Source: JAUNKE01 sp041784625
Lineage (GTDB): Bacteria > Bacillota > Clostridia > Peptostreptococcales > Filifactoraceae
Reading direction: 5' to 3'
Assembly (NCBI GenBank): GCA_041784625.1
Contig: JBHBDS010000036.1
Coordinates: 1 to 43,117 of the forward strand
DNA length: 43,117 nt
Part shown: piece by piece, positions 9,134-17,057 of the stretch
Numbering within the stretch: position 1 is the stretch's first letter
Layout: each line of letters opens with the position of its first letter
The notes under the pieces: generated by a model
What the model saw: only the letters and a program-made list of their open reading frames with translations
Databases searched by the model: none
Told to the model about the DNA's origin: nothing
Made by a program: the position numbers and the translations under genes

Positions 9134-9174
9134 GCGATAGAAGAAAAAATACGTTTTTTGAAGCGATAGAAGAA
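9134..9174 (+). repeat. Direct repeat GCGATAGAAGAA (two copies)
   Basis: The 12-mer occurs at 9134-9145 and again at 9163-9174, spaced 29 bases start to start, in the murG-ftsQ gap. It may be only local duplication, or paired binding sites upstream of ftsQ. No clear promoter was recognised in this gap. Confidence 0.6.
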
Positions 9175-9283
9175 TATTATTGTTCCATTAGTGTGGACGT
9201 GATTTCTTCTATTGGTCAATAAATTGTGGCAATAATCTTCATGCAAAAGGCTGGAACAATTTTTTGTATGTATGGGAGTAAAG

Positions 9284-10018
9284 ATGGAAAAGTTCGAATT
9301 GAAATTTACCAAAAAACATATTTTGCTTGCGGTATTACTGGGAATCTCGATTGTATTGGGATACCTCTTTTTGCCATATTTTCATGCAAAAAATATTGTT
9401 GTCTTAGGGAATTCCACGATTCGAGCGGAAAGTTTGCCATTATACACGAATGTTTCGCTCAAAAAAAATGTTTTTTTGATCGACAAGAAGCAAATCAAGC
9501 AAGACTTTACTGACAACCCTTACATCAAAAGTGTGGAGCTCAAAGCAAAATTTCCATGGACGCTCATCATTAATATCACGGAGCGAAAAGCGGTTGCAAC
9601 CGTCAAATTTGCGGGTGGATTTATTATAATCGACGACAAAGGAGTAGTGCTGGAGACAACGCAGGACATAAACCGAATCGTACGGCCGACCATCAGCGGG
9701 ATCACGCCAAAAGATATTGTGGTGGGCGAAGTGCTTGGCGTAGAGAGCGACAACTTGGCGCTGGGGATCGAAATTATCTCAAACATCAAAAGTGCGAAGT
9801 TGTTGCAAAATATTTCGCTCATCGATATTAGTGATCTCAAAAATATTAATCTGATTACGCCACAAGGAATCCATGTGCTGATTGGCGAAGGATCGGACCT
9901 CAATGAAAAAATGCTTGTGCTCAACAAAATTTTGATCAATCTGTTTGAAAGAAATATCCAGTGGGGCGTAGTGGATATGCGCTATGATGCGGATCCAGTA
10001 TATAGGAGCAAGAAATAG
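9284..10018 (+). CDS. ftsQ: Cell division protein FtsQ/DivIB
   Basis: Bitopic divisome protein with a short cytoplasmic end, one membrane helix (about residues 11-31), a POTRA-like domain that begins near the FHAKNIVVLGNSTI stretch, and an FtsQ beta domain. I start at ATG 9284, where GGGAGT sits five bases upstream, rather than at ATG 9272, which would place the ribosome site inside the gene. The product is 244 residues, typical for Gram-positive DivIB. It directly abuts the first DUF881 gene. The location between murG and DUF881 genes matches Bacillus divIB. Confidence 0.9.
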   Translation: MEKFELKFTKKHILLAVLLGISIVLGYLFLPYFHAKNIVVLGNSTIRAESLPLYTNVSLKKNVFLIDKKQIKQDFTDNPYIKSVELKAKFPWTLIINITERKAVATVKFAGGFIIIDDKGVVLETTQDINRIVRPTISGITPKDIVVGEVLGVESDNLALGIEIISNIKSAKLLQNISLIDISDLKNINLITPQGIHVLIGEGSDLNEKMLVLNKILINLFERNIQWGVVDMRYDADPVYRSKK

Positions 10019-10720
10019 ATGAAAAAGTCAAAACATATTGCAAAACTCGTATTTTTCACGCTGAGTTTTATCATCGGGATCGGACTTTCGATGCAGCTCA
10101 AAGTCAATGCGCCAAGACAATCCATTTCAGAGACGGCAGCGCACCTACAGGTAGAGCTGACCAATATCCGTGAGCAAAAAGATAAAGCGCAAAAAGAAAT
10201 CACGGAGCTTGAAGAGAAAATAAAACGCATCAAAGACTCTCAGCTCGAAAATGATGAAATCTATCAAAGTTTGGTATCGGAGCTAAATCTATACGAACTT
10301 CAAGCAGGAATGACCAAGGCGGTTGGGCCAGGCGTTATTGTGGATTTTCAACTGGAAGAAAATGATAAGTATGAAACTTTGATGGTGAACTTTGATCTGA
10401 TTCTGTCGGTTATCAACAAACTCAATGCAGCAGGAGCAGAGGGAATTTGTATCAACGAAGAACGCATCGTGTTTTCGACCGATCTTCGGTATGAGCAGGG
10501 AAATCTGCTCGTGAACAACAATCCCGTAGGAAGAACCATTCAAATTCGAGCGATCGGCGATGTAAATACGCTCGAGGCGGCGCTCAATATGAAGTACGGC
10601 ATTCTTTGGGAGATCAAAAACAACTTTGGGATTTTGGCAAAAGTAGAAAAATCAGAAAGAGTTGAACTCCCAAGATACACGCAAGAAATACAATTCAAAT
10701 TCGCAGCGATTCAAGAGTAG
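10019..10720 (+). CDS. DUF881 family protein, first copy (YlxW/YlxX-like)
   Basis: Membrane-anchored protein of unknown function encoded in division clusters of many Firmicutes. The 233 residues hold an N-terminal membrane helix (about 9-26), a coiled coil (about 35-80) and a DUF881 domain starting near TKAVGPGVIVDF and including LNAAGAEGICINEERI and IRAIGDVNTLEAAL. ATG follows the ftsQ stop with no gap; AGGAG at 10004-10008 serves as ribosome site. Paralogous to the next gene with the same architecture. The molecular role is unknown; a divisome or wall-associated role is inferred from position only. Confidence 0.85.
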   Translation: MKKSKHIAKLVFFTLSFIIGIGLSMQLKVNAPRQSISETAAHLQVELTNIREQKDKAQKEITELEEKIKRIKDSQLENDEIYQSLVSELNLYELQAGMTKAVGPGVIVDFQLEENDKYETLMVNFDLILSVINKLNAAGAEGICINEERIVFSTDLRYEQGNLLVNNNPVGRTIQIRAIGDVNTLEAALNMKYGILWEIKNNFGILAKVEKSERVELPRYTQEIQFKFAAIQE

Positions 10721-10750
10721 TTGACCAATGGATGATGAAAACTTTATGCT
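10721..10750 (+). promoter_or_regulatory. Possible sigma-A promoter within the dcw cluster
   Basis: TTGACC (10721-10726) starts right after the first DUF881 stop, followed by an 18-base spacer and TATGCT (10745-10750). The -35 matches the consensus at five of six bases, the -10 at four. It would transcribe the second DUF881 gene and sbp through a leader of about 215 bases. Confidence 0.4.
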
Positions 10751-10973
10751 AACAACAGCGATTGATATGCGGTGACAAGTCAAAGAAGGAGCTTTTTTGT
10801 TCCCGACGATAGCATCGTAGAAAAATATTTTTCTGAATGTCGAATCGGAAGTGTAGGGCGAAGAAGTTCTTGCTGAAACAAAAGTGCTTTTAGGCAGGTG
10901 GATTTATTTTATATGCTTGCGAAAGAAGGCAGATAATCACTACAAGCAAATGATATGAAAAGAAAGGAGAAGT

Positions 10974-11696
10974 ATGGGCAAGCAAAATAAAACACGAAAT
11001 ATTCTTCTCCTGATTGGAGTTGTGGTAGGCTTTGTCGTAACGCTTCAATACAAATCGCTTCAGAACAGCACGATTTTTTTTAACACAGCAACACTTCGAG
11101 AGCTGGAGCTTCAGATTGAGATGGAAGCGAACGAGGTTCAGCGCCTCAACGAATACCAAGAGAGAAAACAAATGGAATTAGAAGAACTCAGTCAAGCAGA
11201 GAGCAAGGGGAATATTTTGGAGCTGCTTGAAAAACAAAGAATCCATGCGAAAGCGCTGCTGGGGCGAACGAGCTTTTATGGCTCGGGAGTGAAAGTAAAG
11301 GTGCAGGATTCGGATCAAGATATTTTGCCGACGCAAAATCCAAATGATTTTTTGGTGCATGACCAAGATATTTTGCGAATTGTTAATGACCTCAAAGTGG
11401 CAGGTGCAGAAGTGATTTCCATCAACGATCAGATTTACAAGAGAGACTCCGAGATCAAATGTTCTGGACCAACGATTACGATTAACGGAAAAACTTTTGG
11501 ACAGCCATTTATTATTCGAGCGATTGGTGATGCAGATACATTGGAAGCGGCGATCAAATCCAAAGATTCTTATTCGTATATGCTCACGTCCTTGTTTGGT
11601 ATTCGAATTGAGTCGGAAAAGGAAGAGTCGATCGTAATTTATAGTTCGAAGAGATATAGCAAGATTACATATATGGAGGAGGTAGTTGAATCATGA
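10974..11696 (+). CDS. DUF881 family protein, second copy (YlxW/YlxX-like)
   Basis: A 240-residue paralogue of the preceding DUF881 protein: membrane helix (about 9-25), a coiled coil (about 40-80) and the DUF881 core with GSGVKVKVQDSD, LKVAGAEVISINDQIY and IIRAIGDADTLEAAI. GGAG lies seven bases before ATG 10974. Unlike its neighbour it is preceded by a 253-bp gap with a possible promoter. It overlaps sbp by four bases. Function unknown; tandem DUF881 genes next to divIB and sbp are the standard Firmicute order. Confidence 0.85.
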   Translation: MGKQNKTRNILLLIGVVVGFVVTLQYKSLQNSTIFFNTATLRELELQIEMEANEVQRLNEYQERKQMELEELSQAESKGNILELLEKQRIHAKALLGRTSFYGSGVKVKVQDSDQDILPTQNPNDFLVHDQDILRIVNDLKVAGAEVISINDQIYKRDSEIKCSGPTITINGKTFGQPFIIRAIGDADTLEAAIKSKDSYSYMLTSLFGIRIESEKEESIVIYSSKRYSKITYMEEVVES

Positions 11697-12019
11697 TTTG
11701 GGCGATCATTGGGCTGGCACTGGGTGCGATTATTGGTGGCTTTTTGCCATTTACTTATCCGACGAGCTATTCGCTGTATGTTTCCATTGCAATGCTTGCG
11801 GCGTTTGACTCGCTGCTCGGTGCAATTCGTGCGAGCGTGGAAAATAAATATAACAATGCATTGTTTATCTCAGGATTTTTTAGCAATGCACTTTTGGCAG
11901 CGCTACTCTCCTATTTTGGCGATCGACTGGGCGTACCATTTTTCTATGCGCCGATTATTGTCTTTGGCGGTAGATTGTTCCAAAACATCGCCATCATTCG
12001 CCGTCATTTGCTTCGATAA
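11693..12019 (+). CDS. sbp: Small basic protein Sbp (DUF1290)
   Basis: A 108-residue hydrophobic protein with three or four membrane helices and the family segments ALGAIIGGFLP and DSLLGAIRASVENKYN. Sbp is encoded between DUF881 genes and ftsA/ftsZ in Bacillus; its role is not established. Its ATG overlaps the preceding stop in an ATGA junction. After its stop comes the ftsZ promoter region, with no ftsA gene. Confidence 0.88.
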   Translation: MIWAIIGLALGAIIGGFLPFTYPTSYSLYVSIAMLAAFDSLLGAIRASVENKYNNALFISGFFSNALLAALLSYFGDRLGVPFFYAPIIVFGGRLFQNIAIIRRHLLR

Positions 12020-12052
12020 GTCCTGCGATTTCATCAAAATTATTGAAAACTC

Positions 12053-12082
12053 TTGACACACGGAAGTAATATTGGGTACACT
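12053..12082 (+). promoter_or_regulatory. ftsZ promoter (sigma-A type)
   Basis: Perfect -35 TTGACA (12053-12058), 18-base spacer and TACACT -10 (12077-12082) preceded by TTGGG. Transcription would begin about 60 bases upstream of the ftsZ ATG, giving ftsZ its own transcript inside the dcw cluster. The TATTGGGTACA core recurs in the promoter at 33050. Confidence 0.7.
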
Positions 12083-12148
12083 ATAAGATGATATAACGAC
12101 AAACATAATCAAATTAATTTGTACGATAAATAATTGTTGGAGGATGCT

Positions 12149-13255
12149 ATGTTTGAATTGGATGTAAACGTAAACAGCACGATTAAACCAGAAGTAATAA
12201 AAGTGATCGGAGTCGGTGGCGGCGGAGGAAATGCGGTCAACCGAATGATTGGCTCAGGCTCTGGCGGAGTGGAGTATATCGTGATGAACACAGATGCTCA
12301 AGCGCTAAGACAATCCGAAGCGCCAGTAAAAATGCAGTTAGGACCAGAATCTACAAAAGGTAGAGGAGTAGGCGGAAGACCAGAAGAAGGAAAAGTGGCT
12401 GCGGAAGAAAGCAAAGAAGAAATCAAACGAATTCTTGAAGGATCTGAAATGGTTTTTATCACTGCTGGAATGGGCGGCGGAACAGGAACAGGTGCAGCTC
12501 CTGTGGTAGCACAAATTTCAAAAAGCATGGGCATTCTTACTGTTGCGGTTGTAACAAAACCGTTTTCGCTGGAGGGCACATGGAAAATGAAATTGGCAAA
12601 TCAAGGGATTGATGAGCTTAGAAAACATGTTGACACATTGATTGTTATTCCAAACGATCGAATTTTTGATATTACCGAAAAAGGCACGACGCTTTCGCAA
12701 GCGTTTGAAAAAGCAAACCAAGTGCTCAAGCAAGGGGTTAATGGCATCACGGATATGGTGGAAAGACCAGGCTTGGTCAACGTGGACTTTGCAGACGTTC
12801 GTGCGACAATGGAGAACCAAGGCGTAGGACATCTTGGAATCGGAAGTGCATCGGGCGAAAATCGTGCGATCATCGCTGCGGAAGAAGCAATCAACTCACC
12901 ACTTCTTGAAACAACGGTTGAGGGAGCAGCAAGCGTTCTTGTTTCGATTTCTGCAACGAGCGAAAGTCTGACAATGCAAGAATTCCAAGAAAGTATGGAT
13001 TATATCCAAAGCTCTGTTCGAAATGAAGATGTTCGTATGATTTTTGGAGTTGCGGAAGTTCCAGAGCTTGGCGACGAAATGCGAATCACCGTGGTTGCAA
13101 CTGGATTCAAAGAAGGCGAAGAGTTCAAAGCAAAACCAACCAAAGCGCCTGGCGTAGCACAAGAACCAGAAAAAGAGGAAGAAAAAGAAGAACAAATTTC
13201 CGATACCGAATTCCAAATTCCAGACTGGATGAACTTTGGGAAGAAAAAGAGATAA
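12149..13255 (+). CDS. ftsZ: Cell division GTPase FtsZ
   Basis: Tubulin-like GTPase forming the Z ring at midcell. The 368-residue protein has the early glycine loop GVGGGGGNAVNRMI, the GTP-binding GGGTGTG motif (109-115), the T7-loop region NVDFADVRATM, a short acidic linker and the conserved C-terminal peptide ending in IPDWMNFGKKKR that binds FtsA or SepF. ATG 12149 has GGAGG at 12139-12143; the upstream in-frame TTG 12134 overlaps that site and is rejected. It has its own promoter and a strong terminator. No ftsA precedes it. Confidence 0.97.
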   Translation: MFELDVNVNSTIKPEVIKVIGVGGGGGNAVNRMIGSGSGGVEYIVMNTDAQALRQSEAPVKMQLGPESTKGRGVGGRPEEGKVAAEESKEEIKRILEGSEMVFITAGMGGGTGTGAAPVVAQISKSMGILTVAVVTKPFSLEGTWKMKLANQGIDELRKHVDTLIVIPNDRIFDITEKGTTLSQAFEKANQVLKQGVNGITDMVERPGLVNVDFADVRATMENQGVGHLGIGSASGENRAIIAAEEAINSPLLETTVEGAASVLVSISATSESLTMQEFQESMDYIQSSVRNEDVRMIFGVAEVPELGDEMRITVVATGFKEGEEFKAKPTKAPGVAQEPEKEEEKEEQISDTEFQIPDWMNFGKKKR

Positions 13256-13261
13256 TTGGTG

Positions 13262-13292
13262 AAAAAAGAGAATCGTTGTATTCTCTTTTTTT
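13262..13292 (+). terminator. Rho-independent terminator of ftsZ
   Basis: GAGAAT (13268-13273) pairs with ATTCTC (13280-13285) around the loop CGTTGT. The stem is extended by AAAAAA/TTTTTT, and a run of seven T follows (13286-13292). It ends the dcw transcript. Confidence 0.9.
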
Positions 13293-13376
13293 GAACCTTG
13301 CATTATAATAGAAGTGTAGGAAAGTTGTAACAACAAAACCAACATGTAGAAAAATAAATAAGAGGAAGGTGCTTTA

Positions 13377-13418
13377 ATGTATTTATGCAAGAGAGATGAT
13401 AACATTGAGCAACAATAA
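13377..13418 (+). CDS. Possible 13-residue leader-type ORF between ftsZ and nrdR
   Basis: ATG 13377 follows a good ribosome site, GAGGAAGGT (13362-13370), and encodes MYLCKRDDNIEQQ before TAA. It may be a short peptide or leader ORF in the nrdR transcript, or chance. A TATAAT at 13304-13309 could be the -10 of the nrdR promoter, but its -35 is poor. There is no homology evidence. Confidence 0.2.
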   Translation: MYLCKRDDNIEQQ

Positions 13419-13487
13419 AAATAAATAACTGAAACGATAGCAATAAGTAACTACAAATTTTGTCGGATTGAAATAAAGGAGAAAATC

Positions 13488-13946
13488 ATGAAATGTCAGT
13501 TTTGTGGCTCGAGTGAGTCGAAAGTCGTGGATTCCAGACAAGCAGAAGAGGGAAACAGTATCCGAAGACGTCGTGAGTGCGAGGAATGCGGCAAGCGCTT
13601 CACTACCTATGAGCGAATTGAGCAAACAAGTATCATGGTAATCAAAAAGGATAAGTCGAGGGAATATTTTGATCGAGAGAAGATACTCAAAGGAATTATC
13701 AAATCCTGCGAAAAAAGACATATTACGCTGGAGCAAATGGAGCAGATTGTTGATTCGATTGAACGGGATCTGCTCAACTCGATGACAAGGGAAGTCAGCA
13801 GCATTCGAATTGGCGAGATGGTGATGTCTGAGCTAAAAAATCTTGACGAGGTAAGCTATGTTCGATTTGCATCCGTGTATCGTGAGTTTAAGGATATCGA
13901 CAGCTTTATGGAGGAGCTAAAATCAATTATTTCTGAAAAGAAATAG
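13488..13946 (+). CDS. nrdR: Transcriptional repressor NrdR
   Basis: Zinc-ribbon and ATP-cone repressor of ribonucleotide reductase genes, sensing dATP/ATP. The 152-residue protein begins with the zinc ribbon MKCQFCGSSESKVVDSR and closes it with CEECGKRFTTYER. The ATP-cone follows from about residue 49 (MVIKKDKSREYFDREKI). AAAGGAG lies seven bases before ATG 13488. It lies directly after ftsZ with no sporulation sigma genes between them, and 22 bases before the helicase-like gene. Confidence 0.95.
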   Translation: MKCQFCGSSESKVVDSRQAEEGNSIRRRRECEECGKRFTTYERIEQTSIMVIKKDKSREYFDREKILKGIIKSCEKRHITLEQMEQIVDSIERDLLNSMTREVSSIRIGEMVMSELKNLDEVSYVRFASVYREFKDIDSFMEELKSIISEKK

Positions 13947-13968
13947 AAAAATTTCTGGGAAGGAGTCG

Positions 13969-15687
13969 ATGATGGTACAAGTAAATTCAAATATCGAAGC
14001 AATCAAGGAAAAACGTTCAGAAAAACTTTTTATGGATTTGATGAAGGATCGTAAAGGACTTTGTATCTCAAAAATTGCGCCGTTCAACGGGCAATACTTT
14101 GACTTATTATATATCGAAAATGATTCTGCTGCCCTGTTTAAATTTATGGATACCAATGACGAAACCTTTTCGATTTTGGCACAAGAAATTGTCGAGGTGA
14201 TCGAAGAGGAGTATGCATCCGCAAGAGAACTTATTTCCGATAAACTCGATGACTTGCAGATCAATTATTATTTTGTGATGCCATTTGTTTCGCTGGCGGA
14301 TTATGGACTGTCTTCGGGCGTTATTTTGGACAAAGATTCGATTAATAAACTCAACGATATTAATTTTTCAGATCTTTTGTCCGATATAAATGGTATGAGG
14401 AATCGTGTTTTGTATCGCTTGAGCAAAGAGTATTTTGTATTCCAAAAAGAATCTAGCATCGGAGAATTTTCCATCGAAATTGATTATGGCAAAAACAAAA
14501 TCAAAGCGAGTCTGATGGAAGAGGATCAGATGGAACATATCAACAACTTCTATTACGGAACGACGCTGCTAGAAGGTGCAACGGGCACGGGAAAAACAAG
14601 CGTGATGTTGGCAAAAATCATCAAAATTGCTCGAATTTATCCAAAAGAAAAATTCCTCTATATTACATTTGACAAACAACTCAGCATTGAAATCGGAAAT
14701 TTGCTGCGTTTCTACCATAGTGACATCAGCAATATCCGAGTAATCAACTTTCATCAATTTGTGCTACAGCTTGGGAAAAAATACAATTTGAAATTAAACA
14801 AGCAGAGCAAGCAGAGCTTTAACAAGGAATTTGAAAAAGTCTTTGAAAAAATTTCGAAAATATACAAAGGCAAGAGATACTATAAAGGGATATTTGTCGA
14901 TGAATCGGAAAATTTTAGCACAGAGGAAATTCATTTTTTGCGAGATATTTCCTATTTGACAAAGAATATCCTGTATCTTTCGTTTGACGAAGCAAAACAG
15001 ATGACGCCGATTCGTGCAAAAGAAAGAAATGCCAATCAATATCCATGGGATCAATACATTCGATTAATGCAAAATTATCGTGCTTCCAAGGAAATCGGAC
15101 GCTTCAATCTTGACTTTCAAAATGATCTAAACGCATTTTCAGCGCTGGAGATTGATCGTCTCGGAGACTATTTTCTTCCGTTTATTACGGAAAAAACGGA
15201 AATTGGGAATGCAAAAGTTTTAGAGTATGAGAACACCGATGCAATGATCCAGATGCTGTTAGATCAATTGAATGCTCTTGTACAAAAAGGATATAAGGAG
15301 TCGGATATTTGTATTATCTATCCTTTCAATGAAAAAGGAATCGGAAACAAGTCGGTTAACTCAAAACAAATTTTGAAAGATGCATTGTCGGAACATGGAT
15401 TCAAAACCCATTTTGCAGATGATGAAGCCAGTAATCTGAGTGCTAGCGACGGAATTTGTTTGAGTAATATTTACAATTCAACCAATTTGGAATGGAAAGT
15501 GGTGCTCGTTTGTCAGCTCGATTTGCTCTACCCAAATTACGAAACGATGACCGAAAAAGAAACGCAAAAGATGCTGAACATTATTTACACTGCCTCGGGG
15601 AGAGCGTGTGAAGAACTATATTTACTGATTAATCAAAACGAAAACAGACCAGGGATTATCGATTTATTAAGTCAAAAGCAGGTTTAG
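13969..15687 (+). CDS. Divergent superfamily 1 (UvrD/Rep-like) helicase-like ATPase
   Basis: A 572-residue protein with a helicase-like core after an N-terminal region of about 190 residues that I do not recognise. The Walker A loop is GATGTGKT (203-210). Motif II reads FVDESE instead of the usual VDEAQ. LSFDEAKQM resembles motif III, MQNYRAS motif IV, and TASGRACEELYLLI strongly resembles UvrD motif VI (TRAxxxLYL). The core is shorter than UvrD (about 720). GGAG precedes ATG 13969. Two bases separate its stop from the pilus ATPase gene, suggesting one operon and perhaps a link to DNA uptake or regulation of the pilus. DNA or RNA unwinding is not demonstrated. Confidence 0.65.
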   Translation: MMVQVNSNIEAIKEKRSEKLFMDLMKDRKGLCISKIAPFNGQYFDLLYIENDSAALFKFMDTNDETFSILAQEIVEVIEEEYASARELISDKLDDLQINYYFVMPFVSLADYGLSSGVILDKDSINKLNDINFSDLLSDINGMRNRVLYRLSKEYFVFQKESSIGEFSIEIDYGKNKIKASLMEEDQMEHINNFYYGTTLLEGATGTGKTSVMLAKIIKIARIYPKEKFLYITFDKQLSIEIGNLLRFYHSDISNIRVINFHQFVLQLGKKYNLKLNKQSKQSFNKEFEKVFEKISKIYKGKRYYKGIFVDESENFSTEEIHFLRDISYLTKNILYLSFDEAKQMTPIRAKERNANQYPWDQYIRLMQNYRASKEIGRFNLDFQNDLNAFSALEIDRLGDYFLPFITEKTEIGNAKVLEYENTDAMIQMLLDQLNALVQKGYKESDICIIYPFNEKGIGNKSVNSKQILKDALSEHGFKTHFADDEASNLSASDGICLSNIYNSTNLEWKVVLVCQLDLLYPNYETMTEKETQKMLNIIYTASGRACEELYLLINQNENRPGIIDLLSQKQV

Positions 15688-15689
15688 GT

Positions 15690-17057
15690 ATGACATACGG
15701 GGTTCACTTGATTTTTGGGGAAGATTTTGCATCACAAAATTTTTGTTTTGCGCTGAAGTATGTGGGCGCTTCTCTTGAAGTCGGAATTGCGGAGGGCATT
15801 TCCGATACTCAGGAGATTATCAAAGAGGCAAGAAAAATGGGGGTTCAAGAGGTTGTACTGAGACCTCTCTCTTTGAATGAAATCAAAAGGCTGATAAACA
15901 GCTATTATTCTATAGAGTTAAAAGAAAAAGAGATTTTCGAGCGCATTCGTCTCTACATCAGAGAAGAACGCTTTGAGGATCTTTTTTTGTACATTATGGA
16001 GAATGCATCGGATCTTTCGGCAAGTGATGTGCATATTTTTGCGGAAGAGCCGTATTTGATGATTCGGTTACGAATTCGTGGGAGGCTGGTAACTTTTTGT
16101 GTGCTGGATTCAAAATTGTTGCCGACACTTGGGAGAATCATTAAGGTTCGAGGGAATGTAGATATTTCCCGTAGTCTGCGTCCAATCGATGGCAGAATGG
16201 AATTGATGACGAATCAATCGCTGGACATCCGTTTTTCTATCGTCAACACGATACATGGTGAAAAGTATTCGCTTCGACTATTGGACAATGAAAACATTCC
16301 ACGTTCTGTGAATGAGCTTGGAATTTCGGAAGAAGAAATAAATCAGATTCGCAACATGCTTTTGAGAGAATCGGGAACGCTGCTTGTGACCGGACCAACA
16401 GGAAGTGGAAAATCGACAACCGTGCGATGTTTTTTGGATGAGATCAATGATGGAAACAGACATATTATTTCCATTGAAGATCCGATTGAGTACACCATGC
16501 CGGGCGTTACTCAAATTCAGGTGGATGATCGAACGCACAACGGATTCGAAGAAGGCGTGCGATCCATTTTGAGACAAGATCCAGACATTATTTTTATCGG
16601 AGAAATTCGAGATGAAGTCAGCGCAGAAGTTGCAATGAAAGCGAGTATTACGGGACATCTTGTGTTCAGCACATTGCACACCAAGACAGCGGAATTGGCG
16701 ATTGAACGACTTGAGAATCTCGGGCAAGAAAAGTCACTCATCTATGAAGCGATCTCCATGATAATAAATCAACGCCTTGTAGGCGAGAGTTGCGAGCATT
16801 GCAAGAGGAGGATTTCTTATATTGGGGAGGAAATCCTGCCGCTCAGTGTAAAAAACGGAGATATGATTTTTGAGTCCAAGGGCTGCGAACATTGTAATTA
16901 CAGTGGGATTCAACGTCGTGTTCCTGTGATGGCAATTGTTGAAATAAAAAACCGAAAACTCGAGCATTGTTTCGAGGATCAGTCAATCCAGCAAAAAATT
17001 ATTCGACGATTTCATGAGGGAAAAATATCATTGGAGGAGGCGAGACGTTTTCTATGA
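15690..17057 (+). CDS. pilB: Type IV pilus/type II secretion assembly ATPase (PilB/GspE family)
   Basis: Hexameric cytoplasmic ATPase powering pilus or pseudopilus assembly. In 455 residues: an N-terminal domain, the DVHIFAEEP segment, Walker A GPTGSGKS (235-242), the ISIEDPIEY aspartate-box region, Walker B IIFIGEIRDEV, and the histidine box GHLVFSTLHT. The zinc tetracysteine is split as CEHCK and CEHCNYSG, which marks the assembly (GspE/PilB) rather than retraction (PilT) branch. Start ATG 15690 follows the helicase-like gene after two bases; its stop overlaps the next start by four bases. Confidence 0.9.
   Translation: MTYGVHLIFGEDFASQNFCFALKYVGASLEVGIAEGISDTQEIIKEARKMGVQEVVLRPLSLNEIKRLINSYYSIELKEKEIFERIRLYIREERFEDLFLYIMENASDLSASDVHIFAEEPYLMIRLRIRGRLVTFCVLDSKLLPTLGRIIKVRGNVDISRSLRPIDGRMELMTNQSLDIRFSIVNTIHGEKYSLRLLDNENIPRSVNELGISEEEINQIRNMLLRESGTLLVTGPTGSGKSTTVRCFLDEINDGNRHIISIEDPIEYTMPGVTQIQVDDRTHNGFEEGVRSILRQDPDIIFIGEIRDEVSAEVAMKASITGHLVFSTLHTKTAELAIERLENLGQEKSLIYEAISMIINQRLVGESCEHCKRRISYIGEEILPLSVKNGDMIFESKGCEHCNYSGIQRRVPVMAIVEIKNRKLEHCFEDQSIQQKIIRRFHEGKISLEEARRFL

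Noticed and set aside
9091..9312. Minus-strand ORF over the AGTAAA repeat (repeating Thr-Phe)
   Set aside because: Product of the microsatellite, no ribosome site, overlaps the ftsQ start.
9226..9513. Plus-strand ORF of 95 residues overlapping ftsQ
   Set aside because: Shadow frame of ftsQ, cysteine-rich nonsense, no ribosome site.
12298..12894. Minus-strand ORFs inside ftsZ
   Set aside because: Antisense shadows of a strongly conserved gene with no start signals.
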